Numbered from the stretch's first letter, positions 42,969 through 60,738 are shown. The stretch: 64,000 nucleotides of DNA from Litomosoides sigmodontis (GCA_963070105.1 OY718803.1:3454507-3518506); one strand, 5' to 3'. Notes: a model not told the origin generated them from the letters alone. Numbers and translations: made by a program.

Positions 42969-45503
42969 CCGTGAGAAAGTGTAGAGTTGAGGAATAAGGA
43001 AGTTTTCGGATAAAGAGGCCTCTCAAACTCATTAGCATTTAAATGTTCTAACATCACCCCTGCCATCTTAAAGCCTTCAACATTTTACTATTTGCGCTAC
43101 GAAAATTCATTCCTCAATTTCTTCGAAATTATCCGTTTCCGCATCCCTTTCTTTCTTACCAATTATCAGCCACTCAAAAAACACACTTCCTAAGTTTGTT
43201 TCCCTCGTGAAAGTCAGTGAAATTCCTTCCAGCAACAACCGCTCTTCTTTCAGTAGAAATGAAATTCAATGAATGAAAAAGGATTAAAAAGAGTTACAGT
43301 AAACTTTTACTGTTCAACTTTTTCTTCCGCAATCCCTCGACCTCATAATCCATTATGCCTTCGTTCAAATCAAACTGCTTTCGGGTGCACAAAATTCCAT
43401 CATACCTGTTCGTTAATTAACCTACAGTATAGCTCTTTACCAACTAATCTACAGTATTCTAAATTATTACATTCTCATGCGGTAAATGGTATGAGCAAAT
43501 TTACGGGAATTAGTTGGCAGCATTTTACTTATCATGCTTACTTATCCCTACAATTTGTTGAAATTAAAGTAATTAGGTTTAGACAGTGTTAAATTAACTC
43601 AAACATTACACTGTTTGTTTAAGGATATCTTGAAGTTTTCATATAAACTGACCTCTATCATTCATACGGTAGTAAAATGCAATACTTTTTTCTGATAATC
43701 TGTTTTGATGAAAGATAATATATTTCGAAAATCAATTTTAGAACAGTTAAGTCGTCCGGTGATTTTAGCCTTCCAAAAGTTTCCAATTTGAACACAACAA
43801 CTTCTATCTCACGGAGTGAGAGGAGAATTGTAGTGATATTTTGAAATTTTACAGTAAAACTGTAAAATTTTAATTCCATTAGAATTTACGATTTAAGTTT
43901 TTATAAAATACCGCCAAACTTTTCGTTTTCTCTTCTCGCTGATCTATTCTTTATTTCTCAAAAAAATGATATTTCGAAATGGAAATGCGATGTTTGATAT
44001 TTTTGGGAATAAGGAAAAATGCCGTTTGTCTGAATTTGCCATGTCGTAGTTCAAATGAAAGCTTAAAAGTAACCAATAGGTGGCAAATGTTCGTGCGGTA
44101 AGCTTTATGCAAGTTGTAATTACCTCCGAATTCATCACCTATTAAACTTAATGGAAACTTATCAGTACTCCTCAGGCGTGTCTGTCTGTCTGTGTATGTG
44201 TGTGCCTGACCTATCACTGGGTTTAGGATCTGATCTGTTTTTTTTTGCCTTTCAATTAACTTCTTATGTAGAAATTCGATTGAAAGAAAAATTTGAAATT
44301 GAATTAGAAGGGCGAAGCAATTGAGATTCAAATGTTATGATATTAAATAGAAAGAAGCGAATCCTTCAATTCATTGAATTCACGAAGCATCAAATTCAAT
44401 TTTTCAGTTCTGAAAAATTGCTTAATTTCATTTGTAATTCAAACTTCTAAAAAACGAAATGAAAATTCATTGAAAAATCTTGGCAAATTCATGAATTTCG
44501 GATGAATTGTGAATTTTAAAATAAACGCAGTCTTTTCACTCATTCATTTTTGCCAAAATTCCTTCGCATTTATGAAACTAACAGAATAGGCGGAAATATC
44601 GGAAAACATAAACGTTTTTCCCCTTAAGCGCTTGGATGTGCGTGCGTGTGCGTGCCATCTATTTCAGTTTGCCAACGGAAATTGCTAATAACAAATTCCT
44701 ATAAATTCAGTCTGTCACACTGTATATTTGTTATCACCGCCTGTCATAGTGATAATGATTGATTGTATTGTGACGATGTGTGAGTGTGTACGTGCAGAAG
44801 AAAAAAAATTTTAAATTATCTACGAATATTTTTCGAAAATCGATGTAAGCACTGCTGGAGGGTTTAAGAACTTGAAGTAATTCTCATTCGAGACGGATCA
44901 AATTACAAAATTTGTGTCCAAAGTTCAAAACGAGTTGACAGACGAATGGGATAGTTTAAATGTTTTAGCCGAAAGATTGATTCGAGACGATGCAAATGGC
45001 TGATGTATTAGAATGAGGGGTGAATTGTAAGTTAAAACTTCAGGAAAGATAAAAGTATTGAATTTTCCTACTTTTCAAGTTCAGTGAAATTGAACAAAAG
45101 AGTTTTCATTGTTGTGGTGTGTGAATGGAAATTGTTGTCGTTGAAGATTCCTTCATTTATCACACCGATCACTTAGAAGCAACTTTTCTTTTTCTTTTTT
45201 TTTTTTTGAAAAAGACTCTTACGCTTTTGTTAGAAACGATGCATGTTATTTGACGAATTAGCATATTTGATAAAATTTTCTTTCACATGCGAAACACAGC
45301 GACATTTCACATTTGAAACTAACTGAACTGACTAGCCTCACCGTTTTCTCTTACCCCACAAACAACGGTTAAATTGAGTGCTCCAAAATTTCGTCTGAAA
45401 GATTGTGTTCTGAAATGTTCTAAAATTGAGGTGACGATGAAGTGGAGTGTAGAGACACCGTTGATTATTGAAATAAAATTTCTTCATTCATATAAATTGA
45501 AAC

Positions 45504-45534
45504 AGAGAGAAAGAGAGAGAGAGGAAGAGAGAGA
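45504..45534. repeat. (GA)n microsatellite
   Basis: Short GA-rich run with A insertions. Confidence 0.75.
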
Positions 45535-47452
45535 GTTTACTTTACTTCAAATCTTAAAATTAGCAATTAAAAGGAATACTGCAACAATCGTTTTCTATTA
45601 GTTAAATCTGCCAGTAAGAAATATTTCATCAATCTCCAATATTAATTCATTTTCCTTTTTTTTTGCACAGTACAAGAGAAGAAAAACTGTACAAATTTTC
45701 TCATCTGAAAAATTAAGCAAAAAATTTTGAATTAAATTGAAGAAATGCTGTTGAAATTTCTTTTCAAAATTCTTATTAAAAATTCCAGCAAAAAAATGAG
45801 TTCCAAATTACTTACATTGTCTTCCATATTATTCACATATAATTAATAATCAATGACTTTGCAATTTCTTTTCTTTTTCAACTTTCCTACAACACTCATC
45901 TCTTTTCCTCTCCTAACTATTAAGGCTAATATATTTTTTTTTGAAATCTATTTGGTAATGTCCTCCTGGATGTTAGAGGATGCGGCATAAAATGGAATGA
46001 AATGAAATGAAATGGAAGTTTGAGGTGCATGAGATGGCATTCGTTTAAATGAAACAAAAATAGAAATATACTTCCTTTCCCTTTCCCCCTCTCTCTCCCG
46101 CCCTCTTCTCTCCCTCTCTACTCGTTAGCATAAATGGCCAAAGAGTTGATGTTATGGAAATGGCCAAATTCATGGCTTCATATTATCAGCGAACTCTTCA
46201 GCGAACACATTTTCTGCGAACATTATTGACATACTTGCAGTTGGCTAAAGAAAAAAAGACTATTTCTAAATTTTAAATTTTACTGTTCATATTTCATTTC
46301 AAACCCAAAGCAACAAATTAATTAATTGACGGAATTTTCTTTTTTTTTGTTTCTTAGAATGATAACTTCAAACAATGAATGAAAATAAGAGTTTTTTTTT
46401 TATAAAATGGAATGATTTACTCAAAAATATCCAAAAAAATATGCTGCTTAAATTTAAGAATTTTTTATGCATACGAAGTAAAGTTTATCAATACGCATTG
46501 AGTGGCCAAGTTTGAGGAGTAAAAGGTAATTGTCACCTGCATGAGCACATGATCGACCGATTAGGTCTTGTAAAATTTGGAATAGTTTTAGAATTGAAAA
46601 TGATTGTTTGAAATGCTATTTGAACGAGATGAGTGAAAAGAAAATTTGAATTGAATAAGCTTGTGAGCGTTGCTTAGTTGAAAGAGTCGTTTAATTAGTT
46701 TTCGTTGAAAAAAAAAACACTTCAAAGTCTTTTGTTTTGTACATTTCTTGGCTAGGAAGAAAAGAAATGATAAAGCAAGCCGATGCATTAGACCTAATGA
46801 TAGAGACGGAGGTAGTGAGCAAAAGAGAGGTAGAGAGAGAGGGAGATGCGCCGCTGTACGTGAAATTTTGGTTTAATTTTAAAGTTTGCTTTGAAATTAA
46901 TCTCAGCTCTCCAAAAATGGCCAGCGCTGGATTGATTATTCATTTTGCTTCTTCAATCGCTTCACTAAATAAGCAAACAATCAATTATTTCCGGAAAGCT
47001 TTAGCAAGTTTCAATCATTCATTAGTATTTTGTTTTTTGCTATTATTTTTTTCTTGTAAATTAGCATCTAATAATTTGACAGACAACGGTATTGTATTAC
47101 TAACTTAGTTAATGGTAAATTAATTAAAAGCGATGAAAACCAAAAAAATTATAAAATTCAAATTTAATGTTGTGAACTGATCGCTATGTTATTGTAGTCC
47201 ATTTTCAATTTATCATTTGCTAGCTCATTTAATTAGCATTAAATTTAAAACAATTATTAAGTGTTAGCAATTTAAAGGTAGCACTGAAATGATTGTTGAA
47301 TGAGTAAGTGAGTGAATAGCTGGATTTATCTGATGATTAGCAGGAAAATTTCGATTTCGATGAGCATAGCAGTGGAAGAGATTGGGTTACGTTTCGAAGT
47401 ATTTTCAGGACGCGCAGATAAGGATGATGATTTATTAGGATGTGGACGAACG

Positions 47453-52368
<4,916 letters not shown>

Positions 52369-53481
52369 TAAATAAAGTAATTTTAGCAAATAAAATTTCA
52401 AAATTAAACAATTCCAAGAAGTAAATAATTTCTCGTTAAATAAAGCAAAATAAGTCTGAAACACTTCTAACCATATCAGTGCCGTACTTCTTTCAATTGA
52501 AAAAAAAAGCCGAAGTTGATACCTTCAGCATTCAATGGAACAACATTCACCTGTCTCCTCTCACTTCCCATATCCATTGGTTGAAATGTTTTTTTTTCCT
52601 TAAATAAATATTCTTTAATTGATGTTTACTTGACGCATAAGTATTACTGTTACGTTCTTCAATTAAAATCTGTAAGCTGTCATAAAGTTTAATCGCTCTG
52701 CACTTCAATCATTTCAGTTTCTATATTATTGAATAGTTCATATGTTCATTTAGCAATGCTAACGTAATTCAATCGCAATTTACAGGAAGCTTAAAAAAAT
52801 TTCCATACGAAATGAAAACAAGTAATTGGTGACTGAAGAGATAGTGAGGAAAAGTTCCCAGTGTTTTCTGCTACTTTTCCATTTAAGGTTTTTAGGTTCA
52901 GTTGTGAAGTGTTCAGTACCGTTTAAGATAAGAGATAAGATATCAAACAAAAGAACTCGCGTTTGTACGTGTGAAAACACGTACAAACGCGTCAATCAAT
53001 ACAGCTTAATGACACAAAGCAACATCGCTGCGCCAGTCAACCACAATCACTGTAACATCAGCTGTATGAATCTCCGTAGTAGCTACTGGGATTTACGGGC
53101 CGCAAGGCGTGAGGTGGTAGCAGCACCGAAGCTTGCAGGTTGAGTGGTTCCGATGAGTCTGCAATGTGGGTTAGAGCGTTAGTAATTCGTGATAAGTACT
53201 GATCGTGATAACCTGATCGGTTTGCCGGAAAGTGACATATTCGAGTAGTTATTAAAACGACGTGTAAATTGCTGTGTAACACGAGAATATTAACTCAGTT
53301 AATGTTGAAAAACAACGTGAACGTGGAGTGTTCTATCTCTAAAGTAGCATAGATCGAGCAAGCATGAAGATTGTGGTTTCAACTGTGCACTGGTGAAGTG
53401 TGATGGAGCAATTCAACGTGACTTCACGCTGTTCCTAACTCCATACTGTATTGCAAAAAGTTAGGGATTTGGCGAAACAGG
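52369..53481. other. Intergenic region between ace and pars-2
   Basis: Contains three AATAAA signals (52371, 52389, 52439) suited to ending the ace transcript and a perfect 15-bp hairpin at 52958-52991. No coding exon is supported. Confidence 0.6.
52958..52991. repeat. Perfect 15-bp inverted repeat with GAAA loop
   Basis: CGCGTTTGTACGTGT at 52958-52972 pairs completely with 52977-52991 across a four-base GAAA loop. In RNA this would be a GNRA-capped hairpin. Function unknown. Confidence 0.9.
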
Positions 53482-56151
53482 ATGAGAGTGCATCGAGCAT
53501 CGCAGATGCTACTTGGCTCGTTGGATGTGAAGTCGAAGACAACACAAATTTTCCATCAGCTTATGCTTTCCAAAGCTCTAATTGCTCAAGAACATAAAGG
53601 ATTGTATTCGATACTTCCTATTGGTATCTTCTAAACTTTTCCTTTTAGCAATATTTCGTAGAGATACTTGCTGTTGCATGAAAGCAAAGTTATATTGAAT
53701 GTAGTTTTTTTTTCTCTCAAGAAGACAGAGAGTTGGGATGATTAGCTTGAATCTTTGTATTCCACGGAAGTACTTGTATAGAAATTAAGAAATGCACTGC
53801 ATTTAACAGCTTCAACTTTCCACTCTACTTTTTTTTGGCCAGCGTATCATCGATAAGTTCATAAAAGTGGTTGAAACTGAACTGAATGCCGTTGGTGCAT
53901 ATAAAATCAATATGCCTGTATTGGGATCGAAAGAAATCTGGCAAAAAACTGGTCGATGGAGTGCTTTCGAATCAGAAATATTTCATTTGAGTGATAAAAC
54001 AAATCAAACTTTCTGTCTTCAGCCAACTCATGAAGAAATGGTAACAAAGTTGGTCGCCGAACAGGGTAATAGCTTTAGTTATTGACATTTTATCACGTGT
54101 CAGATTGACAGCGCAATTTGGTGTTGTTTGAGGTTGCTAGTCATTTTTATGGAAATTTCAACGGTGCAAATTGAGTAGTATTTTGCTTAATAGTATTGAA
54201 TGCTTAATAGTATTGTATAGTTTAATTTATTGGAATACTGGTCAGAGAGATATATGAAAAGTGCGTTTCATCAAGTTGATGAAGTCTGGAAAATGTGCAG
54301 AAGAGGATTACTATTTCTTTTCTTTCGTTTTTTCTTTGTAGGGTAATTCCCACAGAGGTACAGAAACTCTAATGGGAATTCATATTCCAGGCGAATTGAG
54401 ACAGTCCATCTATCCATTAGTACTTTATCAGACCGGGCCAAAATTTCGTGACGAGACTGTTGTTGGACACGGATTTCTTCGTAGTAGAGAATTTTTGATG
54501 AATGACTTGTATTCCTTTGATATAACGGCGAAGAATGCCTCAGATACTTACAATCTTATCAGTGAAGTACGCATTTATTACAGGAGGCTTAAGGCTGTCA
54601 GCTTCTTAAAATGGATTGAAAGTGGATAATTGTTAGAATCACTTTTCTCAATCAGTATTTTGAAGTTTACCATTTTGATCAGTTTCATAAATAGCATGAA
54701 TTTTCATTGGTTTTATATTTAAATGCTTTCATCATTTAGAGCACTCCATGTAACTTTTTTAGCGGAATTACAGGGGAAAATTTTACAGACGTATAAACGA
54801 ATATTTCGTGATCGCCTGGGCATTAATTTTTATGTTGTTCGAGCGGATGCTGGAAACATGGGTGGTAACATGTCACACGAATATCACTTGCCGTGTAGGA
54901 CGGGCCGCGATAGTATTGCTTACTGCACAAAATGTAGTTTAGGTTTGCTGTATCTTCGATCTTATTAAAATTTAAATCAGTAGTACCCGGAAAACCAGAG
55001 TTTCTTGAACTTCCCCATTATAATAGTAGAAAATTTTTGAGATACCTTTGAAAGGTTAATGGCAATCTTTTTTTCTTCAGGTGTCAATCAGGATTTATTA
55101 AAACATGGTGAAAAGCCTTGCTGCTGTAGTGAGGAATGTATTTCGATTATTGAAACGGTTGAAATAGCTCATACATTCCAATTGGGAGACTTTTTCACTA
55201 AAAAATTTGGTGCAAAACATCTTGGGCAACCACTGATAATGAACTGTTTTGGAATCGGCATTGGTAATATATGGTTATTCGAAGTTCTTGTTTTATATTT
55301 GTTGTGCGGCTGTATACATTGAACAGTTATTTAGTGAAGTTACACAATAATGAAGAAAGTGAAATTACCAAGTCAATCTACTAGATAAGGATCCAGCCTG
55401 GCTTTACACTTACACTTGTTTGTGTGAAACTTTATTGAATAATATAGACGTTAATGTCGTTGCGGTGGATATTTTCAGGCCGCATGATAGCAGCCTTAAT
55501 TAACTCAATGTCACCCAGTACAAAAGCTCTTCGTTTACCGTATGCATTAGCACCCTTTAAAGTAGCTGTTGTTTTGCCAAACAAAACTCAACCCGAAACG
55601 ACGGCATTCGCTGAAGATGTTATTTGTAATCTCAATCAGATACCATCCCTACAAGATGAAATCTTTGTTGACGATCGACTAGATAATTCAATTGGAAAGC
55701 GACTGCTTATGGCTGCCAATCTAGGTTAAACATTCTGATGTCTTTAAAAAAATAGGTAAAATATTTGGGCAAAGTAAATGGTTATTTGGGATTGAAATCA
55801 TGGAACATAGAACATTATGTAAAATTAATGCGTACAATGTACGCTTTTGTGTCAGCAACACTAAAAATATCGAATATTAAAACAATGTTGTCAAGTAATG
55901 TAATAATTTCCACTGAATTTCTGTATCTACTGTAATAAGTTTTTCTCGCAGTAAGTTATAAACTTGTTGTGTATATTGCTTTATTAAATTCAGGGATTCC
56001 TCACATACTGGTAATTGGAAATCGGACTGCCCGGACATTGACCAGCAATCCAACATTGGAGTATTATAAAACAGAAGCTTACAGTGATGAACCAATCAGT
56101 GTCGGGGATTTTGAATATGTTGAAGTTTCAAAATTAATTGCAAAACTGTAA
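53482..56151 (+). CDS. pars-2: Prolyl-tRNA synthetase, mitochondrial type
   Basis: Class II aminoacyl-tRNA synthetase that charges mitochondrial tRNA-Pro. Exons: 53482-53623, 53843-54065, 54391-54566, 54774-54936, 55081-55263, 55479-55724, 55994-56151. Motifs: KGLYSILPIG at the start of the core, INMPVLGSKEIW, CLQPTHEEMVTKLVA, motif 2 LYQTGPKFRDE, GFLRSREFLMNDLYSFD, MGGNMSHEYHLP, a Cys pair CTKC with a later CCCSEEC, HTFQLGDFF, motif 3 FGIGIGRMIAAL, and the C-terminal anticodon-binding domain (LAPFKVAVVLP to KLIAKL). It matches human PARS2 and bacterial-type ProRS, not the cytosolic EPRS type. The first two exons do not join in frame by canonical sites: two bases modulo three are missing. An AATAAA at 56387-56392 lies downstream. 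Confidence 0.93.
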
Positions 56152-56704
56152 AATTGTTTCTATGTTTTGCTAAAATGTGCTGGTGGTTTGTCGGAGAGTT
56201 TAGTTGATAAACTTCCACATATGCGCATCCCATTTTTTATGTACATTGCAGCTACTCTCCCATTAAGTAGACTACTTATGGCAGGTATAGTATCGATATT
56301 ATCCTGGTAGCTCGTTCACAATGTTTCAGTACGACTTTCAACTTTCTGATGTTCTATCGTCGTTGTTTTGTTTGGAATTAGTGATAATAAACAAATTTTG
56401 GGTATCTTGACTTGAATTAAGGGTATTCGGATAGTGTGCCAAAATTTTTTTCTCGTCGAGGCGATTGAACAATAATGAATTGATCAGTAAAATTTGTGAG
56501 ATGGTGAAATCAGTGCGAGGTGGTAGTCGATAATAGAGTAGAGTAATGACGTTGAAGTCTTTTCGACGATAAATTTAGTGCTGAGGGAAAAAATGCCAGT
56601 TTAGAGGTGAAAGAGTAGTATAACGGAAGCGTGTGCAGAATCATAGGTTTTGTTATTGCAAGTGAAACAACGAGTGAATTTACAGGCTTGTTCTGTTGGC
56701 TTCG
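56152..56704. other. Spacer between pars-2 and TRMT5 homologue
   Basis: Holds a polyadenylation signal AATAAA at 56387-56392 and a TTTACAG acceptor ending at 56685, 19 bp before the next ATG. Confidence 0.55.
56387..56392 (+). terminator. Polyadenylation signal AATAAA of pars-2
   Basis: AATAAA about 240 bp after the pars-2 stop and about 300 bp before the next coding start. Confidence 0.5.
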
Positions 56705-59700
56705 ATGCGTTATGGCTTTGAATTTTTCTCGTCAGTTGGGAGATGCTTCTTATCTATAAGCAAGATTTTTTGGGAAAAACTGCTAGTAAATGAGCCACCC
56801 TCGATGCTTACTATTTCAAGTAAAGTTCGAGGAATTACTGTTCTTACGGATAATGAGAAGAAATTGTTCAGGTTTGCTCTTTTAAAATAACTAGAATGTA
56901 TTAACCACTGGTAGATTTGGGAACGATTTGGAGTAAGAGTTTTAATTCCGTATAAAGCAGTCATTCCTGAAATTTGAATTAATTTGGGTTGAATTCACAT
57001 GTTATGCTATTCATTATGTTCTATTCATCAACATTCGTTCAATTACGATACACACTTCTAAACTTTGTTCTTCGAAGGTAAATTACGGAAACATTTTTCA
57101 TTTAGTGGAAGCTTTAAGGATAAGCAATTAAAATGAAGGGAATAGTATGGATTGGAGAGGAAGTGTGGTAAATTTTCCCAACAATTTTGTCTTGTTCTGT
57201 TTCTCTTTTCGATGTCAAAAAGAAATCTTGTTAAGAAAATTCATTTTAATAAATCAAAGAAAAAGATTGGACTAAAGCGTTAATAAAAGGAACATAGGTT
57301 TCCTTAATTACACTTCCGTGTTTGTTTCAGCAAAGAAATCACTTTTCCGATCATAGTTGTACCACAGAAGATTACCAGTCGACTCATTGGATGTAAAGAG
57401 ATAGCAAATAGGACAGTAGAACGATTTTGCAACAAAATTAAGGTGATTTTTCTGATTACAAATTTTAGATTCTCATTTGGGATGAGATAATATTTTCATT
57501 TTTTTCCCATTTTTATCCCTCAGTCTTTTTGAAGCTTTGCATTCGTATCCATCTCTTTTTCGCATTTCAATTATCTGTGGGGACTTTGATAAAAAATGGT
57601 GTAACTTGAGATATTACTCTGCATTTATTAGTTTAAAATATTATCATATGTTTTTTAGGGCTCCAGTTTCTTTTGTATAACAGTTCTTTAAAATTTCAGC
57701 CTATCATTAATATACCAGAAAAGGACAAAAGAGCTATTGTGTTTAGTCCTGAAAAAATGGATGAAAATGCAAGAAAAGTTGTTTTGAAAACTGTAGAAAA
57801 TTTGACAGGACTGCAAGCCAGGTTCGATTCTTACAATGTGACTTTGAATTATGACGATTGGCCTGCGAAATTATGTATTGCTGCAATTTTGCCGAAAGGA
57901 CTTGAGTTTAGGTATGTTGAGTTTGTTTAACAAAATGTTCAGTAGTTCTCTTTTTTGAACAAATCTCTCTAGAATTAATTTATTCCTCAAATTTTGAAAT
58001 ACGGAAAGTAATTTTAGTGGTTTTTCTCAAATCGGTCATATTGTTCACGTAAATTTACGAGAGGAGCTGCTTTTATACAAAAAAGTTATTGGGAAAATAC
58101 TTCTCGATAAAGTCGTCAGCTGTAAGTATGTATTTTTATTTTATTCAGTGTTGAAAAATCGAAATGCAGGTTTGTAGTTTAGGATATACTTTAGAATTTT
58201 TCACATCTCGTTTTTCAACCTAAAAAATTTTTGTTTAATCGTTCGAGTTTTTAGCTATGTTAAAACTCCATTTTTGCAGAACAGTCGTTAATAAATTAGA
58301 TGCAATTGGCCATAAATATCGTACATTTGAACTTGATTTGCTTGCTGGCGAAGAAAATTATAAGACTGAGGTGCATGAGGAAAAACTCCGTTATCAGTTA
58401 GACTTTAGTCAGGTTATTCATTCAACCTTAATTTGTTTTATTTGATAGGAAGTCCAACTTTGTATTTGTAGTGGTTTATCAAAAAAACATACTGAATTGT
58501 TTTTATATATCATTGTTTTTATATATCATTTGATGCAAACGCTTTGTCAAAAAGTATGGGAGCTTTCTCCAAATCAGTTATAGGTGTTTTATAACCCAAG
58601 ATTGAGCACCGAACATAAAAGGATAGTGCGAAGAATTGGTAAGCAATCAATTTTTTATGATTGTTGTGCTGGTATCGGTCCTTTCGTTTTACCGGTGGTA
58701 AGGAATGGCGTTCATCATGCTTTAGCAAATGATCTAAATCCGAATTGTATTGATTATCTTAAGCGAAACATCGAGCTCAACCGTGTAAGTTTAAGCATTT
58801 CATTATTAATCGTGGTTTCTCTACTACTCGACTTTCTCTTTTCGATTAAAAAATTTATGTTTAGGTACATTTTTTTGAATTATTTTTTGTTTCAAGGTTT
58901 CCGATTTTTTGTTTTTATAATACGTTTCTAACTTTTTGCGAATGTTTGTTCTCACACGATTATTACTGTTTCAGTTATCATTGGAGCGGTTAAGGTTATA
59001 TAACATGGATGCAGCTATGTTCATCAAGACTGTTCTCGCAGATGACCTGGCACGCGAAGTAGAAAAATGCTATGCCTGTGATTCTAGAAGTATTGGCTAT
59101 TAGTGTTGTTTAATCAACTAATATTTTTCCTTTCTTGTAAATTTTTTTTAGAAGCCAAACTTCTATGTCGGGAAATTTTGGGTACTGTTTTTTGTGCTTT
59201 TTTTCCGAAGACTTACTTTTGTTCTCTATTTTTAGATGAGATTCCTACAGATGCGCACGTTGTAATGAATTTGCCAGGGATGTCCTTACAGTTTCTTCCC
59301 TGTTTTCGGGGATGCCTACATGATAAACCCAATTTGCAAGGTTAGTGGAGTATTTCATTGAGGAAATTTAAGATTTTCCAGAACAAGAAATCATCTTTTG
59401 TTATGTTTTGTTTTAGCGTAATTTTACTGCAGGCACCACTCTTCCATTTCCTTTCTATGTTCACTGTCATTTTTTTGTGAAAGCACCGGATGATCTGGAA
59501 GATAGCTGGTACTTCAACGAAGCGCAAAATTTGATACGGAAGAGTCTCGGGTATGTTATACCAATAATTAAAAACTTGTCTAATTTTTCGAAATTAAATG
59601 AAATGTTTGTCACCTATTTAGGACACTAACAAAATCTGTAAAAAGAACTTTTGTTCGCAGTGTTGCATAGGTAAGACTCATCTGTTAATCTATAGAAAAA

Positions 59701-60006
59701 AAAGTTTTCTGCATTATATGCGTAGTTTTCAGTCTCTCAAAATTGAATTTCACTGAAGTACGTCTTGTTCGAAACGTTGCTGGGCGCAAGAAGATGTTTT
59801 GTTCTACATTTCGATTTCCTGACGAATTGCTGTTCTGTTCTGACGCTCAACAACTAGAAGTTGAGGAAGTCAACAATAAGGAATTGGAAGAAATAAAACA
59901 TAACGGTGGGAACAGTAGCGATAAACGAACTTGCACTGAACGAGCAGTCTGCGAAGTACAAATTGAAAAATTAGAACCCCAGCCAAAAAAAAATAAGCTC
60001 GGTTGA
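56705..60006 (+). CDS. TRMT5: tRNA (guanine37-N1)-methyltransferase, Trm5/TRMT5
   Basis: Methylates G37 next to the anticodon in cytosolic and mitochondrial tRNAs using S-adenosylmethionine; m1G37 prevents frameshifting. Exons 56705-56871, 57331-57442, 57700-57911, 58018-58125, 58280-58412, 58584-58784, 58975-59089, 59152-59181, 59236-59340, 59433-59550 and 59733-60006 join in phase to 524 residues. The N-terminus MRYGFEFFSSVGRCFLSISK, basic and aromatic without acidic clusters, suits a mitochondrial targeting peptide. Then come SSKVRGITVL, GFSQIGHIVHVNLRE, NPRLSTEHKRIVRRI, the SAM-binding DCCAGIGPFVLPV (DVFAGVGPF in human), ANDLNPNCIDYLKRN, HVVMNLPG and VRLVRNVAGRKKMFC. A hydrophilic tail follows. 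A TTTACAG lies 19 bp before the ATG. AATAAA at 60048-60053 follows the stop by about 40 bp. Confidence 0.95.
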
Positions 60007-60047
60007 AATGTTTTATTGTTGGTGTCGATAGTTATTGCTAATGTTTA

Positions 60048-60053
60048 AATAAA
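60048..60053 (+). terminator. Polyadenylation signal AATAAA of TRMT5
   Basis: AATAAA about 40 bp after the TRMT5 stop codon. Confidence 0.6.
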
Positions 60054-60738
60054 ATCTACTTTTTATCTTTTTCATTCTTATATCCAAACTGTTTTCCTTG
60101 TTGGAATTTGGCTAAAATCAATTTTTTATGTGGGTCTTCTAATTCCATCGTGAACTTTTCCATATCTCTGTTACTATACAACCCAGCGGAGGTTGTCGAA
60201 TAATTTTTTCTCATGGTACTTGAAAGAAGGATAAGATTATGGAACGTTTTGAGAAACGGGCTTGTTTTTAACTAATGTGGAGATGAATCATGAGATTGTG
60301 ACTTACTAATAAATTTCTCAGCTAATATTGTAATTTTTTTTCAATTTGAATTTGAATTGAGAGAGAATTTCCATTTCTGTTGTTACTCATTGTTCATTGT
60401 TGTTATTTTTGAGCATTAAAATCTCTAGTGTTTGTCTTGATATTAATACTGTTATCAGATTTGTGTATAAGTCGGAAAAATACTATTCAAAAAACTAGAG
60501 ATTAGCGATATTAGGTCACGTCAAACATTCATGAATCCAGAATGAAATAATGAACAATCCGTTTGACCCGGAAGGAATAGCGTCTCGAAATAATTTAAAA
60601 TTCATCGATACTTTCGACTTTTCTGTTATCCGCCAAAGTTGACTGGAGCATTGCGCTATCTTCATAAGATTGATTGTACAGTTTGAATGGTGCACCTGTC
60701 GATCTGTTTGCTAATTATTTGCTTTTTTTTTCTTTCAG
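60054..60738. other. Spacer between TRMT5 and DMAC2L homologues
   Basis: About 700 bp with no supported gene, ending in a TTTCAG acceptor at 60733-60738 just before the next gene. Confidence 0.55.
60733..60738 (+). promoter_or_regulatory. Probable spliced-leader acceptor of the DMAC2L homologue
   Basis: T-rich tract ending in TTTCAG, 22 bp before the chosen ATG. Confidence 0.4.

Larger units (their letters stand above)
36824..47452. other. 10.6-kb stretch between divergent colmedin and acetylcholinesterase genes
   Basis: I found no coding exon I could support on either strand. Open frames here are short, AT-driven and unlike known families. The stretch holds many simple repeats (listed separately), one 90-bp tandem duplication at 40543-40722, and a less AT-rich patch at about 40010-40200. 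As both flanking genes start at its edges and belong to neuromuscular families, control regions or distant 5' exons may lie here; this is inference. Confidence 0.5.

Noticed and set aside
46737..47108. 123-codon frame upstream of ace
   Set aside because: It has a GA-repeat-derived segment and random hydrophobic sequence, and no splice link to the acetylcholinesterase exons.
47333..47452. Upstream in-frame ATG as the ace start
   Set aside because: It would put 40 non-signal residues before a good signal peptide, and a TTTCAG acceptor at 47408 lies between the two ATGs.
57815..57832. tRNA B-box-like GGTTCGATTC
   Set aside because: It lies inside a TRMT5 coding exon, with no A box or cloverleaf around it.
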